Position numbers and translations under genes: made by a program. A DNA stretch of 59,180 nucleotides from an uncultured bacterium (lineage in GTDB: Bacteria; Bacillota; Clostridia; Oscillospirales; CAG-272), in contig CASFDI010000090.1 of assembly GCA_949293405.1 (NCBI GenBank), forward strand, positions 1 through 59,180, in the 5' to 3' direction. Below are positions 44,782 through 54,209 of this stretch, one piece after another (the stretch's first letter is position 1; each line of letters opens with the position of its first letter). Under the pieces are notes generated by a model that did no database searches, was not told the origin of the DNA, and was given only the letters and a program-made list of their open reading frames with translations.

Positions 44782-45977
44782 TGCAGTGCCTCCAGGTAAG
44801 CGGATGCGTCATCGCCCATCAGAAACAGAAGTGCCTGCCTGTATTCCGCTTCCGCTACGGCGGCTTTCGGAGAACCCTTGCAGAACGACGGGTCGCGGAT
44901 GCCGCGCAGCAGCGTGTTCTTGGGAGTGCTCTCCGGATCCACCAGTTCCGCGGCGGTTACGCGATACCCTTCTTTACGAAGATAGAGCAGCCGCAGACCG
45001 TCGGTCAGCGCATCGCACAGTTTACCGCGCAGTTGCGGATAAGCGGCGGCAAAGTTGAGCGCAGGCGCATTCAGATGCCGGCTGAGATTGCGGTGACAGC
45101 AGGGGGTGGAAAGAATGACTCCGGCTCCCAGCCGTACTGCGGTTTTCAGCACCAGATCAGTGGCAATATCGCAGGCATGCAGGGAGATGACCAGATCCGG
45201 CGCGCGGTCCGACGGAGTGTTCCGGATATCGTCCGCAACGAAGCGCATGTCGTCAAATCCGGCCGCCTGTGCGACTGTGCGGCAATAGTCGACGACATCG
45301 GCTTTCCGGTCGATGCACAGCATGTCCACATCTCTGCCGCAGATCCGGGAAAGATAGTGATAAACTGCAAAGGAAAGGTAACTTTTTCCGCAGCACAGGT
45401 CGTACACGGACAGCGTACCGGTCCCGGGAAGTGATGTATATACATCTGCCAGCAATTCGACAAACCGGTTGATCTGACGGAATTTTCCCTGCATGCGGTC
45501 GTGGACACGACCGTTACGGTCTGAGATACCGAGAGCGGTCAGAAACGGGGTGTCATGGGGAATCAGATAGGCTTTTTCACGATCGGGCGGGGTGACGCAA
45601 CTGTCAGTGAGACCGCCGCTTTTCAGCTTTTCTGACAGGGGGACCATTCCTTTTACGGTCGCGGTCCCGCCGCGCGCGTTGCGCAGGACGGCGTCTCCCG
45701 CCGGGGTCAGCAGGTTGATTTCCCCGTACGACTCTGAAAGAGGAGCAAGATAGGAATCTATTTCATCAGAGGTAAGGCCCAGGTGCCGGACTTTTCCATC
45801 GGGTAGCATCTCTTCCGCGAGAAGGACGGTTCTGCCGCGTCGCACGGAAAGACGGCAGGTTATTTTCTGTGCTCCTGTCGCATATGGCTTGGAAAAGATC
45901 AGTTTGCGCAACTGCTCGGTCTCGGCTGCCATCCGGATCAACCGGAGAAAAGCGGCGCGTGTCTCAGGTGGGGTCAT
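44778..45977 (-). CDS. Class I SAM-dependent methyltransferase (Methyltransf_32-like)
   Basis: A 399-aa protein. The N-terminal ~170 residues are of unknown fold. The C-terminal domain has a Rossmann methyltransferase core: VYDLCCGKSYLSF (motif I), DMLCIDRK (acidic post-II) and LVISLHACDIATDLVL. Similar proteins are uncharacterised; RNA is a common guess because of the HACD and CCHR residues. ATG 45977 with AGGAG is chosen over 46001; it overlaps plsY by 14 bp. Confidence 0.82.
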   Translation of the reverse strand: MTPPETRAAFLRLIRMAAETEQLRKLIFSKPYATGAQKITCRLSVRRGRTVLLAEEMLPDGKVRHLGLTSDEIDSYLAPLSESYGEINLLTPAGDAVLRNARGGTATVKGMVPLSEKLKSGGLTDSCVTPPDREKAYLIPHDTPFLTALGISDRNGRVHDRMQGKFRQINRFVELLADVYTSLPGTGTLSVYDLCCGKSYLSFAVYHYLSRICGRDVDMLCIDRKADVVDYCRTVAQAAGFDDMRFVADDIRNTPSDRAPDLVISLHACDIATDLVLKTAVRLGAGVILSTPCCHRNLSRHLNAPALNFAAAYPQLRGKLCDALTDGLRLLYLRKEGYRVTAAELVDPESTPKNTLLRGIRDPSFCKGSPKAAVAEAEYRQALLFLMGDDASAYLEALQ

Positions 45978-46716
45978 GTGGGGGCTCCTGTTCGTCTTCA
46001 TGCTTTTTCTGACCGATCTTGCGCTCGGTATGGTGCATCAGGCGCGAGATGTTGGAACGGTGCAGGTAAATGACCAGCAACGGAATCAGAAGCGTGAAAA
46101 TGGTGATCAGAAAAGGGGGCTGCATGCCGTGAGAAAACAGGCGGAAAAGTGCCTGGTAAAACAGCGGGAAAGTGGCCATGGCAAGGCAGGAGGCAAGAGA
46201 TACATATTTGGTCATCCAGAGGGTACCGGCGAAGATGATTACCCCCACCAGGAAGGCAAACGGAGCAAGCAGCAATACCACCGCCGCAGTGCAGAGTACG
46301 CCCTTACCGCCGCGGAATCCGTAGTAGAGCGGATAGGCATGCCCCATAATACAGGCAAAACCGGTGAGATAAAGGATGTATTGCAACGAAAAACCGCCTG
46401 CATACCGGAATCCGACCAGACAGGCAGCACAGAATACTGCCAGCAGCGCTTTGAAAACATCTCCGATCAGGGTGAGCAGTGCTGCACGTTTGCCGTATGT
46501 ACGCAGCATGTTGGTTCCACCGGCATTTCCGCTGCCGTGGCGGCGGATATCGTCACCGTACATCAGTTTTGAGACAACCATGGCCGTATTGACGCTGCCG
46601 AGCAGATAACCGATCACGGCGCACGCCACAATCATCAGAAGCCCCACTACGGTGGCGACAATGCCTTCGGGCTTCAGAATTCCGTAGAGACCTTCCTGCA
46701 GAAAAGTACCCATCAT
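45964..46716 (-). CDS. plsY: Acyl-phosphate:glycerol-3-phosphate acyltransferase PlsY
   Basis: A 250-aa polytopic enzyme making lysophosphatidate from acyl-phosphate, which FakA/FakB can supply. GSGNAGGTNMLRTYGK, GHAYPLYYGFRGGKGV and about seven helices are seen. The C-terminal ~35-residue charged tail (KHEDEQEPPHD) is longer than usual. AAAGGA precedes ATG 46716. First gene of plsY-methyltransferase-tsaE-tsaB. Confidence 0.94.
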   Translation of the reverse strand: MMGTFLQEGLYGILKPEGIVATVVGLLMIVACAVIGYLLGSVNTAMVVSKLMYGDDIRRHGSGNAGGTNMLRTYGKRAALLTLIGDVFKALLAVFCAACLVGFRYAGGFSLQYILYLTGFACIMGHAYPLYYGFRGGKGVLCTAAVVLLLAPFAFLVGVIIFAGTLWMTKYVSLASCLAMATFPLFYQALFRLFSHGMQPPFLITIFTLLIPLLVIYLHRSNISRLMHHTERKIGQKKHEDEQEPPHDPT

Positions 46717-46787
46717 GCTGTCCTTTCTTACTATCAGATTATACGATTCTTACTACGGCAGAACGCGCCGTCTTATTATCTCCTGAC

Positions 46788-46816
46788 ATTATAGCATACC
46801 GTCCGGGGGTTGTCAA
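46788..46816 (-). promoter_or_regulatory. Consensus promoter of the plsY-tsaB operon
   Basis: Minus-strand exact TTGACA (46816-46811), 17-nt spacer, exact TATAAT (46793-46788). A second TATAAT-like box nearer the gene lacks a good -35. Confidence 0.88.
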
Positions 46817-46839
46817 GGTAGGCGGTGGGTGAAAAATGC

Positions 46840-46868
46840 TTGCTTTTTATGCTGCAATAGGGTATACT
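46840..46868 (+). promoter_or_regulatory. Promoter of the QueG-like/ABC operon
   Basis: TTGCTT (46840-46845), 17-nt spacer, TATACT (46863-46868), divergent from the plsY promoter. Confidence 0.7.
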
Positions 46869-46911
46869 GTAAGAAAAAGAGCGCAAAGGGGCCGGGATGG
46901 GGGGATTTGTA

Positions 46912-47718
46912 ATGAAAAGTGTGATCCGGGATTTTTTTGCACAGAATCGGATCACCCTGTACGGTGTACTTCCTTTCTCTGAATGCGCTGTGATCCGTCC
47001 TGATCTGCTGGAGCGTCGCTTTTCCGGAACGCCGCGCAGCGTACTGATTTATGCGGTCCCATATTATACCGGACCGGGGCAGAATATCTCTTGTTACGCA
47101 GTCTCACGCGATTATCATCTGTACTTTGAAGCGCTCGCACAGCAACTGCAGAAACTGCTTGCAGGATGTAGTTCGGCCTCTTTTGCAGACCATTCGCCTT
47201 TTGATGAGGTGCGTGCAGCGGTGCGCGCCGGGCTGGGGGTCCGCGGGAAAAACCGCCTGCTGATCACACGGGAATACGGCTCCTATGTGTTCATCGGTGA
47301 AACGGTGACCGATCTTCCGGCCGGGGAGTTCGGACTGCCGGTTCCTGCCGCGGGAGGCGGGGAGTGCCCGGGATGCGGTGCCTGCCTTGCCGCCTGCCCG
47401 ACCGGATGCCTGCGGGGGACCGGGGAGAGTTGCCTGTCGGCCCTGACGCAGAAAAAGGGGGCGCTGACGCCCGGGGAGGAGGATGCCATCCGGTCGGCGG
47501 GCCTGGTGTGGGGCTGTGACCGCTGTCAGCAGGTCTGTCCGCTCAACCGAAAGACAGACCGGTCGCCGATTCCGTTTTTTTCTCAGGAGCGTTTACCCGG
47601 GCTGACAGGGGAAATACTGGAGTCCATGGATGAGGAGTCATTCCGGCAGCGTGCCTATTCCTGGCGCGGGCGTGCGGTGATCCGGCGGAATCTGAATTTG
47701 TTTACGGAGGAGTCATGA
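46912..47718 (+). CDS. Short QueG-like [4Fe-4S] protein
   Basis: A 268-aa protein with a DUF1730-like N-terminal half and two Fe-S clusters' worth of cysteines (CPGCGACLAACPTGC and CDRCQQVCPLN). QueG reduces epoxyqueuosine in tRNA using cobalamin. Canonical QueG is ~380 aa, and the C-terminal HEAT-like part is missing here, so the activity is uncertain. The start could be ATG 46912 (GGGGGGA SD) or ATG 46897; the former fits the family N-terminus. The stop overlaps the next gene as ATGA. Confidence 0.8.
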   Translation: MKSVIRDFFAQNRITLYGVLPFSECAVIRPDLLERRFSGTPRSVLIYAVPYYTGPGQNISCYAVSRDYHLYFEALAQQLQKLLAGCSSASFADHSPFDEVRAAVRAGLGVRGKNRLLITREYGSYVFIGETVTDLPAGEFGLPVPAAGGGECPGCGACLAACPTGCLRGTGESCLSALTQKKGALTPGEEDAIRSAGLVWGCDRCQQVCPLNRKTDRSPIPFFSQERLPGLTGEILESMDEESFRQRAYSWRGRAVIRRNLNLFTEES

Positions 47719-48293
47719 AACCATCATACCGTGCTCTCAGGCGTGAAAACGAGGAGTTGCGCGCGAGACTGGCTCTGATGGAGGACCGGCCTGAGCTTGA
47801 TGTCGCGGAGTCGGTGCGCCACACGCAGCAACTGTACGCGGGTTCCTTTTACTTCCTGTATTTGTGGCGCCTGTTTTCAGACGGACGCACGCTGGAGCGG
47901 GTGCGCCGGCTGCGCGCCGCTGTGCGGCCCACGCTTTTTCTGCGTCGCATGCTGCTCTGGGTTCTGCAGGTGTTTCTCTGGCTGGAGCGCAGCGCACTGC
48001 TGCTTTCAGCAGGCCTTGTGGTGGTGCTGGTTGTTCCTGTCGCACTGGTTCCTGCGCTCCTGTATATGTTCTGGCAGTGGTTGCGCATGCGGCGTCAGGT
48101 GCGTCTGCTGGAGCCACTGCTGCGGGGGAGAAAAATTCTTTTGCTGTTTTCCGATGCGCACTGCCGCCTGTGCGGACCTGGTTATCTGGTCATCCGGGTA
48201 GGGGGAAAAAATCCGGACCTGTCTCCTATGGTCTATTTTGCACTGAAAAGACGGGGGTTTTTTCATCCGGAACGGCTTATTGCCGTGTGGTAA
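47715..48293 (+). CDS. Coiled-coil membrane protein of unknown function
   Basis: A 192-aa protein. The N-terminal ~25 residues form a short coiled coil (RALRRENEELRARLALM). After an Arg-rich linker there are probably two close membrane helices (~75-120), then a ~70-residue soluble tail with two cysteines (DAHCRLCGPGY). It is coupled to the QueG-like gene by a 4-bp overlap. No family recognised. Confidence 0.65.
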   Translation: MKPSYRALRRENEELRARLALMEDRPELDVAESVRHTQQLYAGSFYFLYLWRLFSDGRTLERVRRLRAAVRPTLFLRRMLLWVLQVFLWLERSALLLSAGLVVVLVVPVALVPALLYMFWQWLRMRRQVRLLEPLLRGRKILLLFSDAHCRLCGPGYLVIRVGGKNPDLSPMVYFALKRRGFFHPERLIAVW

Positions 48294-48324
48294 CTGTTTG
48301 ATTTATGAAATGTGAGGAGTATAT

Positions 48325-49044
48325 ATGAAAGATCGGTTTCAGGTGGTGATCGACCACCTTCAGAAACATTACGGGGAAAAAGAAGTGTTGCGCGATATCA
48401 GTTTTACATTTGAACAGGGGCAAATTTACGGATTGCTGGGGCGCAACGGCGCCGGGAAAACCACACTGTTCAACTGTCTTAACCGGGATATCCGCTCCGA
48501 TGGCGGCGCGTTTTATCTGCAGGAGGGAGGGAAGAGGCGACCTCTTGGAACCCGGGATATCGGTTATGTTCCCTCCACGCCCACCGTACCGGAATTTCTG
48601 ACCGGGCGCGAATTTTTGAAATTTTTTCTGGAGATCAATCCGCACACCGGGTGCGACCCGGCACACATGGATGAGTATTTTGCCTATATGAGCATTGCAC
48701 CGGAGGATCGCGACAAGTTGCTGCGGGACTATTCTCATGGCATGAAAAACAAGATGCAGATGCTCATCAACATCATTGCAAAGCCGCCCCTGCTGCTGCT
48801 TGATGAGCCGCTGACCTCGCTGGATGTGGTAGTGGCTGAGGAAATAAAGCAGCTGCTGCGCCGTGAAAAAGAGGACCGTATCATTATTTTCTCCACCCAT
48901 ATCATGGATCTTGCGCTGGACTTGTGCGACCGGATCGTCCTGCTCAGCCACGGAGTGCTGGAAACGGTTGAAAAATCCGATCTGGGGCAGGAGGCGTTCC
49001 GGGAGCGGATTATTGCAGCATTGCGGGAGGAAGACCATGCTTAA
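48325..49044 (+). CDS. ABC transporter ATP-binding protein
   Basis: A 239-aa ATPase with Walker A GRNGAGKTT, a divergent signature YSHGMKNKMQ in place of LSGGQ, Walker B LLLLDEP and switch-loop STHIMD. The order and degenerate signature fit exporter-like CcmA/YxlF-type ATPases. It has a TGTGAGGAG SD and overlaps the permease start by 8 bp. Confidence 0.93.
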   Translation: MKDRFQVVIDHLQKHYGEKEVLRDISFTFEQGQIYGLLGRNGAGKTTLFNCLNRDIRSDGGAFYLQEGGKRRPLGTRDIGYVPSTPTVPEFLTGREFLKFFLEINPHTGCDPAHMDEYFAYMSIAPEDRDKLLRDYSHGMKNKMQMLINIIAKPPLLLLDEPLTSLDVVVAEEIKQLLRREKEDRIIIFSTHIMDLALDLCDRIVLLSHGVLETVEKSDLGQEAFRERIIAALREEDHA

Positions 49045-50614
49045 GACGCTTCGCCTTTCCTTTGCTTTACGCAATACTTATCGGGTCAACGCAATCCTGT
49101 ACGGAGTGCGGCAGATTCCGCTGGTGAAGAAAATCCTTCCGGAGACACTTTATCGCATACAGGCGTTCAAAATCATTGCCAACATCCTGACGGTATGCTG
49201 GGAGGTTCTGTGGGTCTTCTTAGGGAAAATCCTGTATGTCGCCGTCATGATTGCGGGGGCTGCTTCTCTGTATGACTGGCTGCCGACCGATCAGGTGTTT
49301 CTGCATATTCTGCTGTTCCTGACGGTTATCGGCTCGTTCGCCAATACCGGCCTGTTCAACCCCACACGCGACAAATACTACGCCATGATTCTCTTGCGCA
49401 TGGATGCGCGGGAGTACAGCCTGGTCCACTACGGGTATATGCTGATCAGAACGGTGGTGGGCTTTTTGCCGGTTTGCCTGATTTTCGGAAGGGCCAACGG
49501 CGTTGCGCTGTGGTTGTGTTTGTTGATTCCGTTTTCTGTTGCGGGAATCAAAGCCGCAGTAGCGGGATGGACCCTGTATGATTACGAGCGGCGCGGAGTT
49601 GCCTATAATGAAAATAAACTGAAAAAATGGACCTGGGCGTTGATGGCTCTGCTTCTGGCGTGTGCTTACGGGTTACCGCTTCTTTCCGTCCTGCTGCCGG
49701 TGTGGCTGATTGCAGGGGTGCTGATCGCATGCATTCCCGCCGGGGCGGTGGGGTTGATCAAGGTCTTTTCTTTCGGGCAATACCGTCAGGTCAATCAGGA
49801 ACTGCTTGCACAGTTGTTTTCACAGCAGGACCTGGTCAAAAAGAAAGCCTCCGATTCCGTAAAGAAAGCCATCTCTTCCGATATGGCGCTTACCAGCCAC
49901 CGCAGCGGATTTGAGGGCTTGAATGAGTTGTTTATCAAGAGGCATCGCCGCATTCTCTGGCGCGCAGCCATACGGATTACGGTGGTATTCGGCCTGCTGG
50001 TGGTGGCGGCGGTGATTGCAATAGGATTCATATCGGATCGCGAAGCGGTGAAAATGATCAACCGCACGGTTCAGACACGGTTGCCGTACTTCGTATTTAT
50101 CATGTACGCCATTAACCGCGGCTCCGGATTCACTACCGCGCTGTTCGTCAATTGCGATCAGAGTCTGCTCACTTACTCTTTCTTCAAAGAACCTGCCAAT
50201 ATTCTGCGTCTGTTTCGCATCCGGCTGCGTGAGATCATCAAGATCAATGCGCTTCCCGCCCTGGTGATCGGGGCGGGACTGGATCTCATTCTCTATGCTT
50301 CGGGCGGGACAAAGTACCCTGTTTATTATGCGGTGCTGGTTGTGTCGGTAGTATGTATGAGCCTGTTCTTTTCGGTGCACTACCTGACCATCTACTACCT
50401 GCTTCAGCCGTACAATATCGGTACGGAGATCCGTAGCGGCACCTATCGGCTGGTTCTGATTGTTACCTATGTGGTGTGTTTTGCCATGATTCAGATCCAG
50501 TTGCCGCTGTTTGCCTTCGGGCTTTCCTGCATCGCGTTCTGTGTCCTGTATATGGTGTTGTCCTGTCTGGCGGTCTATCGCTTCGCGGGGAAGACCTTCC
50601 GCTTGCGCCTCTGA
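49037..50614 (+). CDS. ABC transporter permease, uncharacterised
   Basis: A 525-aa polytopic protein with ~12 hydrophobic segments and a basic loop between halves (QDLVKKKASDSVKKA). Start ATG 49037 with GGGAGGA; the longer frame from 48863 lies inside the ATPase gene. With the ATPase it forms a two-component exporter-like system; the substrate is unknown. It ends at a bidirectional terminator. Confidence 0.85.
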   Translation: MLKTLRLSFALRNTYRVNAILYGVRQIPLVKKILPETLYRIQAFKIIANILTVCWEVLWVFLGKILYVAVMIAGAASLYDWLPTDQVFLHILLFLTVIGSFANTGLFNPTRDKYYAMILLRMDAREYSLVHYGYMLIRTVVGFLPVCLIFGRANGVALWLCLLIPFSVAGIKAAVAGWTLYDYERRGVAYNENKLKKWTWALMALLLACAYGLPLLSVLLPVWLIAGVLIACIPAGAVGLIKVFSFGQYRQVNQELLAQLFSQQDLVKKKASDSVKKAISSDMALTSHRSGFEGLNELFIKRHRRILWRAAIRITVVFGLLVVAAVIAIGFISDREAVKMINRTVQTRLPYFVFIMYAINRGSGFTTALFVNCDQSLLTYSFFKEPANILRLFRIRLREIIKINALPALVIGAGLDLILYASGGTKYPVYYAVLVVSVVCMSLFFSVHYLTIYYLLQPYNIGTEIRSGTYRLVLIVTYVVCFAMIQIQLPLFAFGLSCIAFCVLYMVLSCLAVYRFAGKTFRLRL

Positions 50615-50696
50615 CGGTGCAGGAGGAAGGTACGGACCTCTGCCGGCATGCCGCTTATTCAGATCGGCCAGAATCCCCCCGGATCGGGGAAAAAGA

Positions 50697-50752
50697 AACC
50701 CGGCAGTCATCGCCGCCGTATCGCGGATGAGATGACTGCCGGGTTGTTTTGT
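50697..50752. terminator. Bidirectional terminator between the ABC permease and rnc
   Basis: Fourteen-bp stem AACCCGGCAGTCAT/ATGACTGCCGGGTT. On the plus strand GTTTTGTT follows; on the minus strand TTCTTTTT. From there to 50908 no gene is visible. Confidence 0.85.
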
Positions 50753-50908
50753 TCGGAAAATATTTCCGGATCCACGTGCTGCACGGTGCAGGACAGATCC
50801 GCGCTGTGGTAAAGCAGGGAATGCTCTGCCTACCCACAGAGCCGCTGAAGCAAAATAATGCTGCAGAGAATTGCTCCTGTTAATGCAGGAGGAAGAACGG
50901 CTGAGGGC

Positions 50909-51697
50909 TCAGTCGGCCGCCTCCAGTACGGCAAGTGCGGCCTCGGCGGCCGCCTGTTCCGCTTTACGGCGGCTGGGGCCTTCGCCCGTGCCGCTCACTG
51001 CGCCATGCGCGGTAGTAACGGTACAGCAGACCGTGTAGGTGCAGTTGTGCTCGGGGCCGCGCACGCCGGTCTGGGTATAAGAGCAGGGAATGCGTTGCTT
51101 CTCGCAGTATTCTTTCAGCCGTGTTTTGGCATCCCGCACCTGCTTTCTGACCAGTGTCTGAAGCTGCTCCGCACCCGCGTCAGCGTCGTCCCCCAGCAGG
51201 CGTTCGGGACGGTCCAGCCGTTCCACCAGCGCCAGCACGGTCTCAAAATTCATCCCGCTGTCCAGTGCAACCGCAGCTACCAGACTTTCGAAAAGATCCT
51301 CGCGGGGCGAATCCCGGTCTTGGACTCCCTGCAACCGGTCTCCGCGGCTCACGCGCAGATAAGACTGCAGCCCCATCTCTCCGATGATCCGGGACAGAGC
51401 GGTTTTGTCGCTCATTTTGCTTTTGATGGCGGAAAACCCACCTTCTGCCAGGCGCGTTTCCAGACCGTTCTCACCCACAGTGCCGTACCGGCGGATCAGC
51501 AGATATGCCAGTGCTGCACTCAGCAGGCTGTCACCCAGAAATTCCAGCACTTCGTTTGACGGTGTGTCGGACGGGGTGCCGCTCATCTGCATCTCGTGAA
51601 AATAGGACGAACGCGTCAGGGCCTGACGCAGAAGGGCACGGTTGCGGAACCGGTAGCCGAGTTGTTCTTCTATGGCATGGTAGATGTCAGGTTGCAT
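50909..51697 (-). CDS. rnc: Ribonuclease III
   Basis: A 262-aa double-strand-specific endoribonuclease. The catalytic NEVLEFLGDSLL and EDLFESLVAAVALD blocks and a C-terminal dsRNA-binding domain (AKTRLKEYCEKQRIP; SRRKAEQAAAEAAL) are complete. It is last in an apparent cls-CYTH-unknown-rnc operon, 44 bp after the unknown gene. ATG 51697 follows AAGGAAG. The usual neighbours (smc, acpP, ftsY) are absent. Confidence 0.95.
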   Translation of the reverse strand: MQPDIYHAIEEQLGYRFRNRALLRQALTRSSYFHEMQMSGTPSDTPSNEVLEFLGDSLLSAALAYLLIRRYGTVGENGLETRLAEGGFSAIKSKMSDKTALSRIIGEMGLQSYLRVSRGDRLQGVQDRDSPREDLFESLVAAVALDSGMNFETVLALVERLDRPERLLGDDADAGAEQLQTLVRKQVRDAKTRLKEYCEKQRIPCSYTQTGVRGPEHNCTYTVCCTVTTAHGAVSGTGEGPSRRKAEQAAAEAALAVLEAAD

Positions 51698-51741
51698 AGG
51701 GGTATCTTCCTTTCGCTTTTGTACCTGTTCGCTGCGGGCAC

Positions 51742-54189
51742 TCAGGTCTTTTTGCCTTTTCCCCGGGAATATACCACGGCGCCGGTTTTGCGGCGGCCGG
51801 GTTTGGTGCGGGGCATGCGTACTGACAGAGTGCCGGTGACATGACGCAGAATCAGCCGGTTGTCTTCCCAGTGTGCATCCAGCGGATCCGAGGTGTCAAA
51901 GGGATAGTGGCTGTTGAGTGTGACATCCAGTTGTCCGATGCAGTAGGTCTCGGGATACAGGGTGACCGTAGCATCCGTAAGGCCGGTGATTTCCAGACGG
52001 CGCCGGTAAACAGCTGATTCGCAGGTGCGCTCCCGGCATCCCACAAGCCCGCTCTGCATGCCGTCTACAAAAACGCGGCATTCCCTGTGTTCGGCGCGCG
52101 GGAAGCGGTAACAGGACATCCCGTCGGTAAGACAGGTTTCGTATCCGATCAGAAGAGGTGCTCCCTGCGGAAAACGCAGACGGCACTCTACGGTGGTGGA
52201 GGGAGCATATACCGAGAAGAACCATGCGTTGTCGCTCCGGTGCACGGTCAGGGTGTTAGGCAGAACGGCGGGAGAGGGTTTTTCCATCAGAACTGTCAGA
52301 CCCAGATGGGAAAGCAGCAGACGCAACAGCTCTCCGCCGTTACAGAAGCGGTCGGCCGGATCGGGCACCGGGTACTTTTCGCCCGGTACCGACTCGGCAC
52401 CGAGAGGGGCGCGGTACCAGAGCAGATTTCCATGCTGTACCGACAGGGCCATTCCTTCTGCCGTGAGACAGGGCGTGCCGTCGGGCCCGGAGTATTTTTC
52501 GCAAAGACCGCCGTCACAGAAGAGCGGACGGATCATCAGCCTGTGCGGCGGCTCGCCGCTGCGGACCGGATCGGCGGGGCAATGGTCCGGCAGGATCAGG
52601 AGACCGGTACGCTCTTTTGCGGAGCAGGTAATGCCGAACCGGCGGCGTATCCGGTCGGACGCGCGCCCGAGCGGCCCCAAAAGGCACACCCGGATGCCTG
52701 CGTCTGCCGCCGCCAGCAGGGCTTCTTCGTATGGAGCGCCCGCCGGGGGAACCGGTGCGAGCAGAATGCTTTCGCGGAAAATTTCGCGCGGACAGCGGAC
52801 AAAGTCGTCCGCATCTATGACGCCTCCGAGCGGCAGACCGCTGTTGATGGCCTGCGCCATAAACCAGTCGTGGCAGAAAGCACGGCGCAGCTCCTCTTCG
52901 CTTCCGCCGCAGCAGAATTCTTCAAACGGATAGACCCATACCAGGGGCGGAGGAGCATCGGGCGCATGGCGCTCGGCGGTCAGTAAATGTACCAACGGTT
53001 CACGCGCGCAACTGTCGGGCAGATCTCCGAACGAGTTGTCTACCGAAAGCAACTGCAGATCGGTGGGAGTTTCGGTTTTTCCGGTATGGTCGGTGCGCGA
53101 GAGCGCCATCGGCAGATAAATGTCATGCGGTTGTCCCTCGTAACGGTCATACCAGGGAGAATTCATCCACCACGGATCGTGAATGTAGTACCGGAACTGC
53201 CAGCGCTCTGCCGGGTGCCGGGCATTGCGGGACAGATGCCCCATCAGTTCCAGACCGAAATTGCCGTCCAGGGCGGCCCAGGGGGAGTTGGGCGGGGGGA
53301 GCATGCCGGGCTGTTCCCGATACAGCTGTGCCAGCGGAACACCGTCGGTCGCATAATCAATTCCGGCGGAGAAATTGGTGCCGCGGGTTTTGATGAACAG
53401 ATCCGGGCATTCGGCACGGAACAGCTGCCAGAAGGAGAGTACACGCTCCCGGACAGCGGCAAGGCTTTCCGGATGAAACCGCTCGCCGTCAAAAATATCT
53501 CCGTGATTGTCCCAGGGGGTAGCGGAAAAACCGACGCCGTTTGACAGCCAGATGTAATCGAATCCCATGTCCCGCAGAAATACGCGGCACTGTTTCCCGA
53601 AGAAAACGGGGAACGGGGTTCCTTCCGGGATCCCGTCGGGCCAGGCGGCATAGGGAGTGTCATCGGCATGGAGTACGGAAGAACTGTCAATGAAGCACCG
53701 CGCGCCCATAGCCATCCCGCGGCAGATCTCGGGATGACGCTTGTATTTGAAGTCTGAGATGGCAAATTCGGGGCCGATATCAAAGGTCTCCCCGATTTCT
53801 ACCCGGGTACCGGGATCGGCTGCGGCTTGCAGTGCCCGGCGCAGCGCAGATACAATCTCTTTCAGGATCCCGTAGGTCATGACAGGGGGGTGATCGGTAT
53901 AGTAGACCGGGCAGGCATGCAGGGAAATACCGCGTGGGTCAAACGCCAGGTGCTCGGGGGGGTTGGCACTTCCAATCATGCAACACCAGGAAAAGGGATC
54001 GTCTGCATTGCCGCGGTAATCCAGGATTTCACTGCCGTCAGCAGTCCACAGCATCACCGATACCGACTCTCTGCCGCGCAAAAGAGGCTGCCACTGCCGT
54101 GCAAGAGCCGTTGCAGTTTCAAAAACAGAGTCGGCACCGGTATTCCGGAACGGTTTAAGACTGAGTTCCAGGGTAATATGTCTGAACAT
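51742..54189 (-). CDS. Large unrecognised protein, possible TIM-barrel carbohydrate-active enzyme
   Basis: An 815-aa cytoplasmic protein starting MFRHITLELSLKPFRNTG. Residues ~1-420 suggest a (beta/alpha)-barrel with acidic and aromatic clusters (FDIGPEFAISDFKYKRH, DYIWLSNGVGFSATPWDNHG, WALDGNFGLE-type and YIHDPWWMNSPWYDRYEG). Residues ~430-640 look Rossmann- or glutaminase-like, and ~640-800 are beta-rich. I cannot name a family. A glycosidase-like role is inferred only from the Trp/Asp/His-rich barrel and the carbohydrate genes nearby. GGAGGATTC gives a textbook SD. It sits 20 bp after the CYTH gene and 44 bp before rnc. Confidence 0.6.
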   Translation of the reverse strand: MFRHITLELSLKPFRNTGADSVFETATALARQWQPLLRGRESVSVMLWTADGSEILDYRGNADDPFSWCCMIGSANPPEHLAFDPRGISLHACPVYYTDHPPVMTYGILKEIVSALRRALQAAADPGTRVEIGETFDIGPEFAISDFKYKRHPEICRGMAMGARCFIDSSSVLHADDTPYAAWPDGIPEGTPFPVFFGKQCRVFLRDMGFDYIWLSNGVGFSATPWDNHGDIFDGERFHPESLAAVRERVLSFWQLFRAECPDLFIKTRGTNFSAGIDYATDGVPLAQLYREQPGMLPPPNSPWAALDGNFGLELMGHLSRNARHPAERWQFRYYIHDPWWMNSPWYDRYEGQPHDIYLPMALSRTDHTGKTETPTDLQLLSVDNSFGDLPDSCAREPLVHLLTAERHAPDAPPPLVWVYPFEEFCCGGSEEELRRAFCHDWFMAQAINSGLPLGGVIDADDFVRCPREIFRESILLAPVPPAGAPYEEALLAAADAGIRVCLLGPLGRASDRIRRRFGITCSAKERTGLLILPDHCPADPVRSGEPPHRLMIRPLFCDGGLCEKYSGPDGTPCLTAEGMALSVQHGNLLWYRAPLGAESVPGEKYPVPDPADRFCNGGELLRLLLSHLGLTVLMEKPSPAVLPNTLTVHRSDNAWFFSVYAPSTTVECRLRFPQGAPLLIGYETCLTDGMSCYRFPRAEHRECRVFVDGMQSGLVGCRERTCESAVYRRRLEITGLTDATVTLYPETYCIGQLDVTLNSHYPFDTSDPLDAHWEDNRLILRHVTGTLSVRMPRTKPGRRKTGAVVYSRGKGKKT

Positions 54190-54209
54190 GAATCCTCCTT
54201 CTGCCGGGA

